This document shows, piece after piece, positions 25,176-34,184 of a stretch of 64,000 nt of DNA (the first letter of the stretch is position 1; each line of letters starts with the position of its first letter). The stretch is taken from assembly GCF_039614725.1 (NCBI RefSeq), contig NZ_CP154859.1, forward strand, positions 4,107,390-4,171,389, in the 5' to 3' direction. The translations under genes and the position numbers were made by a program. A model generated the notes under the pieces. That model saw only the letters and a list, made by a program, of their open reading frames with translations, had not been told where the DNA came from and did no database searches. This DNA is from Thauera sp. JM12B12 (GTDB lineage: Bacteria; Pseudomonadota; Gammaproteobacteria; Burkholderiales; Rhodocyclaceae).

Positions 25176-26411
25176 TCAGGGCGGAGGCTCGGCGCGATTG
25201 CCTTCGTCCATGCGGCGGATCGCCTCGCCGCCCTGCTGCGCGAGCGCGGCGAGGCGGTCGATCTGGGCGTCGAGCCTGGGCAGGGCCTCGCGGCGGTAGC
25301 GCGACAGGTCGTCAATGGCGCCGATCACGTCGGCGAAGGCCTGCTCCAGCTGGCCCATGTCGAGCATGGTCGAGGCGGCACGCTTCTGGATGTCCACGCC
25401 CTGCGTGCGCAGCGCCTGGGCGGTGCCGGCGATGAGTGCCGAGGTCGTGTCGTTGAGCGCGGCGACGCGGTCGAGCACCAGGCGCTGGTTGGCCAGACCG
25501 AGCGCCACGGTGACCGCGACGTTGAGCGCCGACACCGTGACGTTGATGGCGCGGTCCACGCCGCGGATCAGCTCGCGGTTGTTGCGGATGACGACCTCGA
25601 GCGCGAGCACGCCCTGCTGGCTCACCGCCACCTGTTGCTGCAGGTCGACGATGCGCTGGCGCAGCGGGAAGAGGAGCTCCTCCTCGACGAAGGCGCGCCG
25701 CGGCGCGGGCAGGCTGGCGGAGGCGGCCTCGCGGGCCAGCCGCCGGTCGATCATGCGCCCGAGTTCGACCTGGCGTTCGAGCTGGGCGAGGATGGCGCGC
25801 AGCGACTGCTGGTCGTCGGCGAGGGTGAGGTTGTCGCGGCGCAGCATGTCGGCGCCGCCCTGCAGGTCGCCGATGATGGCGTCGAGCGCGTCCTGCGCCT
25901 TCTCGTACTTCTGGAAGTAGCGCTGCATCGGCTTGCCGACGCCGGGGATGAAGGACAGCGCGCGCGACAGGCCCTCGCCGCTCAGCTTCTGGCGCGCGGG
26001 GTCGAGGTCCTGCATCTTGTCGCGCAGCGCGATCAGCGCCTGCGCCACCGGACCGCCCTCGTCGCCCTGATGGGCGAGCTTGCGGATCGGCGCCTGCAGC
26101 ATCTCGCTGCGCCAGGCGGCCTGGCGCTGCAGCTCGATGCCCATGGTGTCGACCGCCTCGCGCTGGCGGTGGAGCTCGGCTTCGCCGGCGGCGAGCGCGT
26201 CGCGCACGAAGGCGTCGGCGGTGGCGGCGAGCTCGGGATCTTCGGGCGCCTCCGCGGGCTGGGGCGGAACCGCCTCGCGCGCGATGTCCTCGATCGGGGG
26301 CAATGAAAGGCCCGTGCGCGCTCCCCCGCCCGGGGGCTGGCCACCGCCGCCCTGCTCGCCCACGGGTGCCTGCAACAGCGGATGAAGAAGGGACAGCAGC
26401 GGCAGACTCAT
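25176..26411 (-). CDS. telA: TelA-family toxic anion resistance protein
   Basis: 411 residues from ATG 26411 (MSLPLLSLLHPLL). The long helical TelA domain (IPGVGKPMQRYFQKYEKAQ; LQGGADMLRRDNLTLADD; VVIRNNRELIRGVDRAINVT; VSALNVAVTVALGLANQRLVL) is intact. A Gly/Pro-rich N-terminal linker precedes it. The family is linked to tellurite and antimicrobial tolerance and probably acts in envelope stress. A longer frame upstream of 26411 overlaps the partner gene and is not used. Confidence 0.88.
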   Translation of the reverse strand: MSLPLLSLLHPLLQAPVGEQGGGGQPPGGGARTGLSLPPIEDIAREAVPPQPAEAPEDPELAATADAFVRDALAAGEAELHRQREAVDTMGIELQRQAAWRSEMLQAPIRKLAHQGDEGGPVAQALIALRDKMQDLDPARQKLSGEGLSRALSFIPGVGKPMQRYFQKYEKAQDALDAIIGDLQGGADMLRRDNLTLADDQQSLRAILAQLERQVELGRMIDRRLAREAASASLPAPRRAFVEEELLFPLRQRIVDLQQQVAVSQQGVLALEVVIRNNRELIRGVDRAINVTVSALNVAVTVALGLANQRLVLDRVAALNDTTSALIAGTAQALRTQGVDIQKRAASTMLDMGQLEQAFADVIGAIDDLSRYRREALPRLDAQIDRLAALAQQGGEAIRRMDEGNRAEPPP

Positions 26412-26427
26412 CGCGAAACTCCTCGGA

Positions 26428-27363
26428 TCACGGCTGGCGGCCGTACAGACCGGCGCGCTCGGCGAAACGGCGCAGTTCCTGCAGCGCCTGCTCCATGTTG
26501 CCGGCGGCGGCACCCTGGCCGCGGCCGGTGTCGATGCGGGCGACGGCGACCGCGACGTCGTCGAGCGCGGTGAGCGCGGCCTCGTTGCCGGCGGCGATCT
26601 CGGCCAGCCGGCGCTCGGTCTCGTCGGCGATCGCCAGGCGGCGGCGCAGCGCCTCGCGCTCGGTGGGGTTGAGGCGCGCGGCCTCGCGCTCGAGCCGTTC
26701 GCGCACGAAGTCGGCGTCCAGGCCAGCGCTGCCGTGCACCAGCTCGACCATCGCCCCCAGCCCGGCGGTGGCCTCGCGGCCGACCTCGCCGACCAGGCCG
26801 CGGGCGCGCTCGTAGGTGACTTCGCGCACGTCGAACTTGTCGTCGAGCACGTCGAGCGCGCGGTGGTAGCGGGTGAACAGGCGGTCGGCCTGCACGGCAA
26901 GGTCGGGCCGACGCAGTTCGACCAACTCGCGCTTGACCTCCCACAGCTGCATGACCACGGTGTCGGCGCCGGTGGGGGCGAAGTCCGGGTCCAGGGTCAG
27001 GAGGTCACGCTCGCGGCGCGCGTTGGCGACGTCGTGGCGCTGGCGTTCGCGGGCGGCGGCGCGATCGCGTCCGGCGCGCGCGGCCCGCCAGCGCCGCCAG
27101 CGTCTTTCGATGAAGAGCTCCACCGGCACCGCGGCCAGCCCGGCCAGCCAGCCGCCGAGGCTGGCGCCGAAGCCGCCCCACAGCGAGGTGAGGAAGAGCA
27201 GCATCGCCACCGCGGGCATCGCCACCGCATAGCGCAGGATCACCTGCCAGCGCGAGGCCACCTCCTCGGGCACGACCAGCCGCGGGTCGTACAGCCCGGC
27301 CATGAACCAGGGCATGAACGACACCAGCAGTCCGAAAGCGAGCCCTTGCAGGAAGTCGAACAT
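26428..27363 (-). CDS. TelA-partner membrane protein
   Basis: 311 residues from ATG 27363 (MFDFLQGLAFGLLVSFMPWF). Two or three N-terminal hydrophobic segments (to about residue 80) are followed by a basic stretch and a long helical, coiled-coil-prone cytoplasmic part. It ends 16 nt before telA, so the two are co-transcribed. I do not recognise a named family. Its place resembles the membrane partners (XpaC-like) that accompany TelA elsewhere. Confidence 0.75.
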   Translation of the reverse strand: MFDFLQGLAFGLLVSFMPWFMAGLYDPRLVVPEEVASRWQVILRYAVAMPAVAMLLFLTSLWGGFGASLGGWLAGLAAVPVELFIERRWRRWRAARAGRDRAAARERQRHDVANARRERDLLTLDPDFAPTGADTVVMQLWEVKRELVELRRPDLAVQADRLFTRYHRALDVLDDKFDVREVTYERARGLVGEVGREATAGLGAMVELVHGSAGLDADFVRERLEREAARLNPTEREALRRRLAIADETERRLAEIAAGNEAALTALDDVAVAVARIDTGRGQGAAAGNMEQALQELRRFAERAGLYGRQP

Positions 27364-27430
27364 CGAGGCCTCAGCGTGCGTTGTCGGCGCGGGAAATAGG
27401 GGACAGTCCCCGATTCCCCGCGCCGCAGGT

Positions 27431-27513
27431 CCCCGTGGGAGCGGGCTTGCCCGCGAATGCAGCCGCGCCACAAGAGGCATCCGCCATTCGCGGGCAAGCC
27501 CGCTCCCACGGGG
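27431..27513. repeat. REP-like inverted pair, copy 2
   Basis: The same unit as at 14088, GTGGGAGCGGGCTTGCCCGC, is followed by its inverted copy, here extended by CCCC/GGGG at the outer ends. It lies in the gap between ybhB and the TelA-partner gene. A short GGGGACAGTCCCC palindrome lies nearby at about 27393-27406. Confidence 0.85.
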
Positions 27514-27574
27514 GCTGCTCAAGCAGGCGCTGCGTCAATCCCTTCACACCCGCAGTCCCATTCCCGCATGCCGC

Positions 27575-28207
27575 TTAGGTGGCGCCGAGCGCCGGGTTGA
27601 GCGTGTAGGTGCCGGTGAGCCGGGCCTCGGCGAGCACGTGGCCGGCGATCGCGGCCCGCACGTCCTGCCCGGTGAAGCGGCCTTCCACGGCGCAGCGCGG
27701 CACATCCAGCGCATACAGCGTGAACACGTAGTGGTGGATGATCTCGTCGTTCCACGGCGGGCAGGGGCCGTCGTAGCCGTGGTAGTCACCCTTCATCGCA
27801 TCGTCGCCGGCGAACCAGGCGGTGTAGTCATTGACGCCGTGGCGGGCACCGAGCGCGGTCTCCGGGCCGGGCTTGCCGCCGGGGGTGACCTCGCCGGAGA
27901 AGTGGCCGGCGTCGATCGCGCGCAGCTCGGCGGGCAGGTCCACCACCACCCAGTGGAAGAAATCCACCCGCGGCAGGCTGGCCGGCACCGTGCGGCCTTC
28001 CTGGTTCACATCGTCGCCCCGGCTCGGCACGTCCGGGTCATGGCAGATGAGCGCGAAGGACTTCGTGCCGGCGGGCGCGTCGGACCACGCCAGCTGCGGG
28101 TTGCGGTTGGCGCCGAGGCAGACGTGGCCTTCGGCGGCCGGTATGCAGAAGGCGAATTCGCCCGGGATGCGGGCGCCGTCGGCGAAGCTCTGGCTGGTGA
28201 GTTTCAA
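27575..28207 (-). CDS. YbhB/YbcL-family PEBP-like protein
   Basis: 210 residues from TTG 28207, chosen because GAGGAGAAT sits 3-11 nt upstream. The PEBP fold is marked by NRNPQLAWSDAPAGTKSFALICHDPDVP (DPDxP-type ligand site), HWVVVDLP and YDGPCPPWNDEIIHHYVFTLYALD. The role of bacterial PEBP homologues is not settled. Last gene of the thiS-thiG-trmB-sppA run, 76 nt after sppA. Confidence 0.87.
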   Translation of the reverse strand: MKLTSQSFADGARIPGEFAFCIPAAEGHVCLGANRNPQLAWSDAPAGTKSFALICHDPDVPSRGDDVNQEGRTVPASLPRVDFFHWVVVDLPAELRAIDAGHFSGEVTPGGKPGPETALGARHGVNDYTAWFAGDDAMKGDYHGYDGPCPPWNDEIIHHYVFTLYALDVPRCAVEGRFTGQDVRAAIAGHVLAEARLTGTYTLNPALGAT

Positions 28208-28283
28208 GGCATTCTCCTCGCAAGTTGAAGTGAACACTGGGTCGTCGTGCTGCGGTGCTCGGTTGGCCACGGCCTGCGCGCGC

Positions 28284-30125
28284 TCAGGGCGTCTCGCACA
28301 GGCAGTGCAGATACAGGTGGCGCGGATCGTTCCAGCGCAACAGGTCGGCGGTGGAACGCTGCACCTCGCCCACCAGGCCGGCCAGCGGCCCCCTCGCCAC
28401 ACCGGTCCCGGCCAGATCGAGCCCGAAATCCTCGCCCGCACGCAGCAGCCGGCGCAGCAGGCGCTGCTCGAAGGACTCCACCGCCGCCGGCCATATCAGC
28501 TGGTAGTCGGTGAGCCCGGCGCGTGCTGCCGCGGCCGCGACCGCCTCCTGCAGGCCGCCGAGCTTGTCGACCAGGCCCAGCCCGCTGGCCGCCTCGCCTG
28601 TCCACACGCGACCGCGGGCCACGGCATCGACCTCGGCCGTGCTCATGTTGCGCGCCTTGGCGACGACCTCGAGGAAGCGCCGGTAGCCGTGTTCGATGCT
28701 GAGCTGCATGGCCTCGGCCGCGGCGGGATCGAGCGGGCGGCGCGGATCGAGCGCGCCGGCAAGCGGTGCCGTGGTCACGCCATCGACGCCGATGCCCAGC
28801 CGGCGCAGCGGTTCGGAGAACTCCGGGAACAGGCCGAAGATGCCGATCGAGCCGGTGAGCGTCGCCGGCGCGGCCCAGATCTCGTCGGCACCGGAGGCGA
28901 TCCAGTATCCCCCCGAGGCCGCAACCGAGCTCATCGAGGCGACCACCGGCTTGCCTGCCTGCCGGGTGAGCTCGAGCTCGCGGCGGATCAGCTCGGAGGC
29001 CCAGGCGCTGCCGCCGGGGCTGTCGATGCGCAGCACCACCGCCTTGATGCTGTCGTTCTCGCGCGCCTCGCGGATCAGGCGTGCGAAGGTGTCGCCGGCG
29101 ACCACGCCAGCGGGCTCCGCGCCATCGACGATGGTGCCCTGGGCGACGATCACCGCCACGCTGGCGGGCGCGGCGCTCTTCTGCGCCTCGACCACGGCAA
29201 GGTACTGCCCGACCTCGATGCGGCGCGGCTCCTCGCCCTCGGCGCTCTGGCCGACCGCCTCGAGCAGGCGCTGGCGCCATTCGTCGCGGGTGCTGAAGCG
29301 GTCCACCAGCCCGGCATCGAGCGCGGCCTTGGCCGCGTCTCCGCCCGCGCGGGCCAGCGCACCGGCAATGTCGTTCACATGGGCGTCGACCGCTTCCGGC
29401 GTGAGCTTGCGGCTTACGGCGATGTCGTCGCGCATGATCCGCCACAGGCCGTCGAGGAGATCGCGCGTGGATTCGCGGTCCTCGTCCGACATGTCGGTGC
29501 GGGTGAAGGGCTCGGAGAACGACTTGTACTCGCCGACGCGGAACACATGGACCTTGACCCCGAGCTTGTCGAGCGCGTCCTTGAAGTAGCTGCCGTAGCG
29601 CGCCAGGCCGCGCAGCAGCACGAAGCCGTCCGGCGACACATGCAGCTCGTCGGCGACCGAGGCGAGGTAGTACTGCGACTGGGTGAAGCGTTCGCCGCGT
29701 GCGAGCACGGGCTTGCCCGAGGCCTTGAAGTCGGCGATCGCGGCACGCAGCTCGGCGAGCTTGGACAGGCCGCCGCCGACCAGCTCATCGGTCTCGATCA
29801 CCAGCGCGCTGATGCGCGCGTCGTCGCGCGCGCTGCGCACCGCTTCGACCAGGTCGGCCAGTCGCATCTGCCCCGCAGGCGCACCGCCCGCGCGCAGCAG
29901 GGCAAGCGGCGGCTCGAGCTCGGCCTGCTCGACGATCGTCCCCACCGGCCGCAGCACCAGCGCGGAGCCCTGCGGCACCTCGGGCTCGGGGTGGAAGAAG
30001 AACGCCACCAGCACGCCCAGCCCGAAGATCAGCAGCGCATAGAAGGCACCGCGCACGACCAGGTCGAGCAGGCGCACGAACATGCGCAGCACGTTGTAGA
30101 TGAAGCGGAACAGGCCTCGTATCAC
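28284..30125 (-). CDS. sppA: Signal peptide peptidase SppA, 67-kDa (two-domain) type
   Basis: 613 residues, the E. coli-type long form with tandem S49 domains. One N-terminal membrane helix lies at about 27-45. The catalytic lysine is K201 ([12 protein letters not shown]) in the first half, and the serine is S404 ([12 protein letters not shown]) in the second, preceded by [13 protein letters not shown]. It degrades signal peptides left in the inner membrane. It starts 29 nt after trmB in the same direction. Confidence 0.94.
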   Translation of the reverse strand: MIRGLFRFIYNVLRMFVRLLDLVVRGAFYALLIFGLGVLVAFFFHPEPEVPQGSALVLRPVGTIVEQAELEPPLALLRAGGAPAGQMRLADLVEAVRSARDDARISALVIETDELVGGGLSKLAELRAAIADFKASGKPVLARGERFTQSQYYLASVADELHVSPDGFVLLRGLARYGSYFKDALDKLGVKVHVFRVGEYKSFSEPFTRTDMSDEDRESTRDLLDGLWRIMRDDIAVSRKLTPEAVDAHVNDIAGALARAGGDAAKAALDAGLVDRFSTRDEWRQRLLEAVGQSAEGEEPRRIEVGQYLAVVEAQKSAAPASVAVIVAQGTIVDGAEPAGVVAGDTFARLIREARENDSIKAVVLRIDSPGGSAWASELIRRELELTRQAGKPVVASMSSVAASGGYWIASGADEIWAAPATLTGSIGIFGLFPEFSEPLRRLGIGVDGVTTAPLAGALDPRRPLDPAAAEAMQLSIEHGYRRFLEVVAKARNMSTAEVDAVARGRVWTGEAASGLGLVDKLGGLQEAVAAAAARAGLTDYQLIWPAAVESFEQRLLRRLLRAGEDFGLDLAGTGVARGPLAGLVGEVQRSTADLLRWNDPRHLYLHCLCETP

Positions 30126-30154
30126 GCCGCGGTTTCCTCGTCAGAAGAGCGTTT

Positions 30155-30889
30155 TCATGCGGGACGGCGGCGGAACACCAGGTCCCACACGCCATGACCC
30201 AGCTTCAGACCACGGTTTTCGAATTTCGTCAGCGGCCGATAGTCGGGACGCGGCGCGAAACCGTCGGCAGTGTTCTGCAGCGCCGGCTCGGCGGACAGGA
30301 TTTCCAGCATCCAGTGCGCGTAGTCTTCCCAGTCGGTGGCGCAGTGAAGGTAGCCGCCGGGGGCGAGCTTCTGCGCCACCAGGGCGACGAAATCCGCCTG
30401 CACGATGCGCCGCTTGAAGTGGCGCTTCTTGCGCCACGGGTCGGGGAAGAACAGATGCACGCCGGCGAGCGCGCCGTCGGCGATCATGTCGCGCATGACC
30501 TCGACGGCGTCGTGCTGCATGATCCGCAGGTTGGTCAGATTGCCCTCGGCGATCAGCTTGCACAGCGCGCCGACGCCCGGCGTGTGCACCTCGATGCCGA
30601 GGAAGTCGTGGTCGGGCATCGCCGTGGCGATCTTCGCCGTGGTCTCGCCCATGCCGAAACCGATCTCGAGGATCTTCGGCGCCTTACGGCCGAAGGCGGC
30701 GTCGAGGTCGAGCGGCGCAACGCGGTAGTCGATGCCGATCTTCGGCAGCATGTCGTCGAGGTAGCGCTGCTGGGCCTCGGACATGCGGCCCTGGCGCAGC
30801 ACGAAGCTGCGGATGCTGCGGCTGGAGAAGCGGTGTTCCGGGCTGTCGCGGCCGATGATCTCGACCTGCGCGTTCTGCGTCTCGCTCAT
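30155..30889 (-). CDS. trmB: tRNA (guanine-N7-)-methyltransferase TrmB
   Basis: 244 residues from ATG 30889, overlapping the thiG stop by ATGA. SAM-binding motif [14 protein letters not shown], then [12 protein letters not shown], the family signature [17 protein letters not shown] and [12 protein letters not shown], closing [17 protein letters not shown]. It methylates G46 in the tRNA variable loop. Confidence 0.96.
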   Translation of the reverse strand: MSETQNAQVEIIGRDSPEHRFSSRSIRSFVLRQGRMSEAQQRYLDDMLPKIGIDYRVAPLDLDAAFGRKAPKILEIGFGMGETTAKIATAMPDHDFLGIEVHTPGVGALCKLIAEGNLTNLRIMQHDAVEVMRDMIADGALAGVHLFFPDPWRKKRHFKRRIVQADFVALVAQKLAPGGYLHCATDWEDYAHWMLEILSAEPALQNTADGFAPRPDYRPLTKFENRGLKLGHGVWDLVFRRRPA

Positions 30890-31671
30890 GAACCGATCAG
30901 CCCCTGCGTCGGCGAGCTCGGGTCGGCCGAGTAGAACTTGCGCGGCATACGCCCGGCGAGGAAGGCCTCGCGCCCGGCCTCGACCGCCTTCTTCATCGCG
31001 CTCGCCATCAGCACCGGCCTGGCGGCGCCGGCGATCGCGGTGTTCATGAGCACCGCAGCGCAGCCGAGCTCCATGGCGATGGCGGCGTCGGAGGCCGTCC
31101 CGACGCCCGCATCGACCACCACCGGCACCTTGGCGTTGTCGATGATCAGGCGCAGATTCCACGGGTTGAGGATGCCCATGCCGGAGCCGATCAGCGAGGC
31201 CAGCGGCATGATCGCGCAGCAGCCGATGTCTTCGAGCATCTTCGCCTGGATGGGGTCGTCGGCGCAGTAGACCATGACGTCGAAGCCGTCCTTCACCAGC
31301 GTCTCGGCGGCCTTGAGCGTCTCGGGCATGTTGGGGAACAGGTTCTTCGGGTCGCCGAGCACCTCGAGCTTGACCAGCGCGTGCCCATCGAGCAGCTCGC
31401 GCGCCAGGCGCAGCGTGCGCACCGCGTCGTCGGCGGTGTAGCAGCCGGCGGTATTGGGCAGGATGGTGAATCTTTCCGGCGGCAGCACGTCGAGCAGGTT
31501 GGGTTCGCCCGGGTTCTGGCCGATGTTGGTGCGGCGGATGGCGACGGTGACGATCTCGGCGCCGCTGGCGTCGATGGCTTCGCGGGTCTCGGCGAAGTCC
31601 TTGTACTTGCCGGTGCCGACGAGCAGTCGGGAGTGATAGGCCTTGCCGGCGATGACCAGGGGGTCGTTCAT
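30886..31671 (-). CDS. thiG: Thiazole synthase
   Basis: 261 residues, full length. Schiff-base lysine K101 lies in [23 protein letters not shown] near 46 and the C-terminal phosphate loop ([20 protein letters not shown] then [11 protein letters not shown]) are present. It builds the thiazole ring of thiamine with sulfur delivered by ThiS-thiocarboxylate. thiS lies upstream but is separated by a REP copy. Confidence 0.97.
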   Translation of the reverse strand: MNDPLVIAGKAYHSRLLVGTGKYKDFAETREAIDASGAEIVTVAIRRTNIGQNPGEPNLLDVLPPERFTILPNTAGCYTADDAVRTLRLARELLDGHALVKLEVLGDPKNLFPNMPETLKAAETLVKDGFDVMVYCADDPIQAKMLEDIGCCAIMPLASLIGSGMGILNPWNLRLIIDNAKVPVVVDAGVGTASDAAIAMELGCAAVLMNTAIAGAARPVLMASAMKKAVEAGREAFLAGRMPRKFYSADPSSPTQGLIGS

Positions 31672-31756
31672 GTTGGGGACCTGTGAGGGTTTGTCTGAAG
31701 AGTGAATATGGCCGGGCGCAGATCAATGGGAGACAGCGCGCTTTGGGAGCGACGCC

Positions 31757-31828
31757 CTGTGGGAGCGGGCTTGCCCGCGAACATCGCAGGCTGAGGCGCT
31801 GCATTCGCGGGCAAGCCCGCTCCCACAG
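31757..31828. repeat. REP-like inverted pair, copy 3
   Basis: CTGTGGGAGCGGGCTTGCCC at 31757 with its inverted partner ending CCCGCTCCCACAG at 31828, between thiS and thiG. A partial half-copy (CTGCTCCCACAGAAAC) follows at 31831-31846. In the thiS-thiG transcript it would form a strong hairpin and could modulate the ratio of the two products. Confidence 0.85.
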
Positions 31829-31880
31829 AAACTGCTCCCACAGAAACCGCGCGCACGGGACCTGCCTCCAAGCAGAAGTA

Positions 31881-32084
31881 TCAACCGCCTCCGACTGCGA
31901 CGACGATTTCGAGCGTGTCGCCGTCGGCGAGTTTCACCTCGGCGTGGCGGGCCTTGGGCACGATCTCGCCGTTGCGTTCGACCGCCAGGCGCTTGCCGGC
32001 GAGGCCGCGCGCCTCGAGCAGCGCATGCACGGTGAGATCGGATGCCAGCGTCTCGGGCTGGCCATTGAGAATGACCTGGATCAT
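31881..32084 (-). CDS. thiS: Sulfur carrier protein ThiS
   Basis: 67 residues from ATG 32084 with the ubiquitin-like fold ([46 protein letters not shown]) and the required C-terminal Gly-Gly. A 160-codon frame starting upstream is open only by base composition. Activated by ThiF, it donates sulfur to ThiG. Divergent from metX, and no TPP riboswitch is visible upstream. Confidence 0.95.
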   Translation of the reverse strand: MIQVILNGQPETLASDLTVHALLEARGLAGKRLAVERNGEIVPKARHAEVKLADGDTLEIVVAVGGG

Positions 32085-32171
32085 GGCGTTCGGGGGTGTC
32101 GGGAAGCGAAAAATGGTATCACGCCGGCGGGTTTGACTTTTCGCCGGCCCGGCGCTAACTTCCAGCCACCT

Positions 32172-32222
32172 AGCGCCGATTTGATCAACAGCTTGCGGGC
32201 GCTCAACAAATACGGCTAAAGC
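32172..32222 (+). promoter_or_regulatory. SAM-II (SAM-alpha/metA-type) riboswitch upstream of metX
   Basis: The segment runs AGCGCCGATTTGATC, then GCTTGCGGGCGC, then ACAAATACGGCTAAAGC. It matches the SAM-II pseudoknot plan: GCGC/GCGC closing stem, GATTT pairing with AAAT, and the invariant GGCTAAA. It aligns position for position with the crystallised metX SAM-II RNA as I remember it. S-adenosylmethionine binding should switch off methionine synthesis. A terminator follows directly. Confidence 0.88.
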
Positions 32223-32229
32223 GAGGGCA

Positions 32230-32262
32230 CCCAGTCCGCGTTTGCAGCCGGCTGGGTTTTTT
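32230..32262 (+). terminator. Attenuator terminator between the riboswitch and metX
   Basis: CCCAG (32230-32234) with CCG (32236-32238) pairs with CGG-CTGGG (32249-32256), one bulged base, followed by six T residues. It ends 9 nt before the metX start. With the SAM-II element 7 nt upstream, control by transcription termination is likely, perhaps besides translational control. Confidence 0.8.
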
Positions 32263-32271
32263 GTTTTGCAC

Positions 32272-33408
32272 ATGACGAAAATGATCGCACCCCAATCGGT
32301 CGGCGTGGTCGCGCCGCAGCGGGCCGAGTTCACCGAACCGCTGCCGTTGCGCAGTGGCGGCACGCTGGACGCCTACCACCTCGTCTTCGAAACCTACGGC
32401 ACGCTCAACGCCGATCGCAGCAACGCAGTGCTGGTGTGCCACGCGCTGTCGGGCTCGCACCACGTCGCCGGCACCTACGCCGACGCCCCGCACAACGTCG
32501 GCTGGTGGGACAACCTGGTGGGCCCGGGCAAGCCGCTCGATACCCGCAGGTTCTTCGTCATCGGGGTGAACAACCTCGGCGGCTGCTACGGCTCCTCTGG
32601 CCCCAACCAGATCAACCCCGCCACCGGCAAGCTGTGGGGCGCCGACTTCCCCTTCGTCACCGTCGAGGACTGGGTCGAATCGCAGGCGCGCCTGGCCGAC
32701 CGCCTCGGCATCCGGCGCTTCGCCGCGATCGTCGGCGGTTCGCTCGGCGGCATGCAGGCGATGTCGTGGGCGCTGCAGTATCCGGAGCGCGTCGGCCAGG
32801 TCGCGGTGATCGCCGCCGCACCCAAGCTCACCGCGCAGAACATCGCCTTCAACGAGGTCGCCCGCCAGGCCATCCTCACCGACCCCGAGTTCCACGGCGG
32901 CCACTACTACGAACACGGTGTGGTGCCGGCGCGCGGCCTCAAGCTGGCGCGCATGGTCGGCCACATCACCTACCTGTCCGACGACTCGATGGCGGAGAAA
33001 TTCGGCCGCAGCCTGCGCCACGGCCGCAACACCTACAGCTACGACGTCGAGTTCGAGATCGAGTCCTACCTGCGCTACCAGGGCGACAAGTTCGCCGGCT
33101 ACTTCGACGCCAACACCTACCTGCTGACCACCAAGGCGCTCGACTACTTCGACCCCGCCTTCGAGTACGGCGGCAACCTGCCGGCCGCGCTGGCGCGCGC
33201 CACGGCCGACTTCCTGGTGGTGTCCTTCACCACCGACTGGCGCTTCTCGCCCGAGCGCTCGCGCGAGATCGTCTACGCCCTGCTGCACAACCGCCGCAAC
33301 GTCAGCTACGCGGAGATCGACTGCCCGGCTGGCCACGACTCCTTCCTGCTCGACGAGCCGCGCTACCACAAGCTGCTGTCGGCCTGGTTCGACCGCATCG
33401 AGGTATGA
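32272..33408 (+). CDS. metX: Homoserine O-acyltransferase (MetX family)
   Basis: 378 residues from ATG 32272; ATG 32281 is a close alternative. Alpha/beta-hydrolase fold: [24 protein letters not shown], nucleophile elbow [10 protein letters not shown], and C-terminal Asp/His in [10 protein letters not shown] and [10 protein letters not shown]. It activates homoserine with an acyl-CoA in the first committed step of methionine synthesis. The family includes acetyl- and succinyl-transferases, and which this one uses cannot be settled by eye. SAM-II controlled and followed by metW. Confidence 0.95.
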   Translation: MTKMIAPQSVGVVAPQRAEFTEPLPLRSGGTLDAYHLVFETYGTLNADRSNAVLVCHALSGSHHVAGTYADAPHNVGWWDNLVGPGKPLDTRRFFVIGVNNLGGCYGSSGPNQINPATGKLWGADFPFVTVEDWVESQARLADRLGIRRFAAIVGGSLGGMQAMSWALQYPERVGQVAVIAAAPKLTAQNIAFNEVARQAILTDPEFHGGHYYEHGVVPARGLKLARMVGHITYLSDDSMAEKFGRSLRHGRNTYSYDVEFEIESYLRYQGDKFAGYFDANTYLLTTKALDYFDPAFEYGGNLPAALARATADFLVVSFTTDWRFSPERSREIVYALLHNRRNVSYAEIDCPAGHDSFLLDEPRYHKLLSAWFDRIEV

Positions 33409-33418
33409 AATGACACAA

Positions 33419-33457
33419 CCCCCACGCTCACTGCGTTCGCTGCCCCCCGAGGGGGCG
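33419..33457. repeat. Short GC-rich hairpin element in the metX-metW gap
   Basis: CCCCCACGCTCACTGCGTTC followed by GCTGCCCCCCGAGGGGGC. The final CCCCC/GGGGG forms a tight hairpin. I know near-identical sequences as common intergenic elements in Comamonadaceae and Rhodocyclales. It may stop or attenuate transcription between metX and metW. Confidence 0.5.
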
Positions 33458-33491
33458 TCAGTACGCTTGAGACGGCTCGGCGCATACTGAT

Positions 33492-34082
33492 ATGACCTCC
33501 TACCGCTACGACTATGAAGTGATCACCCAGTGGATCGAGCCCGGCGAGAAGGTGCTCGACCTCGGCTGCGGCGACGGCGCCCTGCTGCGCCACCTGATGG
33601 ACGTGCGCCAGGTGCAGGGCTACGGCGTCGAGAACGACCCCGACAAGCTGCAGGCCAGCGTGGAGAACGGCATCAACGTGATCCAGATGGACCTGGAGAA
33701 GGGCCTGGTCGGCCTGGAGGACGGCTTCTTCGACCACGTCATCATGAGCCTGTCGCTGCAGGCCATGCACAACACCCAGGGCATCCTCGCCGAGATGCTG
33801 CGCGTGGGCCGCGAGGCCGTGGTGAGCTTCCCCAACTTCGGCTACTGGCGCCACCGCCAGAGCATCCTCAACGGCCGCATGCCGGTGTCGGAGAGCCTGC
33901 CGCACCAGTGGTACAACACGCCCAACGTGCGCTTCTTCACCATTGCCGACTTCGACGCGCTGTGCGAGATGAACGGCATCGCGGTGCGCGAGCGGCTTGC
34001 CTTCGACGAAGGCAAGCTGATGCTCGACGAGCCCAACTTCCTCGCCAGCGTGGCGGTGTACCGGCTCGGCCGCAACGGCTGA
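33492..34082 (+). CDS. metW: Methionine biosynthesis protein MetW
   Basis: 196 residues. Methyltransferase-like fold with VLDLGCGDGALLRHL, VIMSLSLQAMHNT, VVSFPNFGYWRHR and PHQWYNTPNVRFFTIADFDALC, all characteristic of MetW. It always accompanies metX in this lineage and is thought to assist MetX activity. The ATG follows metX by 83 nt containing a hairpin element. Confidence 0.95.
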   Translation: MTSYRYDYEVITQWIEPGEKVLDLGCGDGALLRHLMDVRQVQGYGVENDPDKLQASVENGINVIQMDLEKGLVGLEDGFFDHVIMSLSLQAMHNTQGILAEMLRVGREAVVSFPNFGYWRHRQSILNGRMPVSESLPHQWYNTPNVRFFTIADFDALCEMNGIAVRERLAFDEGKLMLDEPNFLASVAVYRLGRNG

Positions 34083-34184
34083 GGACGCGACCGGGCGCCG
34101 GGATCGACCGCGCCTCGGACCTGCGCCTATATTGTGAGAGGGGCGGACGCAGCGGGCGTTCGCCGGCTCGCGGAGGACGCGGCG

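Noticed and set aside
27831..30197. Plus-strand open frame of 788 codons
   Set aside because: Antisense to sppA and ybhB, both clear families. No motif in the plus-strand product.
30155..31804. 549-codon minus frame merging a thiG-antiphase region with trmB
   Set aside because: Only the part from ATG 30889 is TrmB. Upstream it reads thiG out of frame and a REP copy.
31881..32171. TPP riboswitch before thiS
   Set aside because: I find no CTGAGA or other TPP-aptamer core on the minus strand upstream of ATG 32084.
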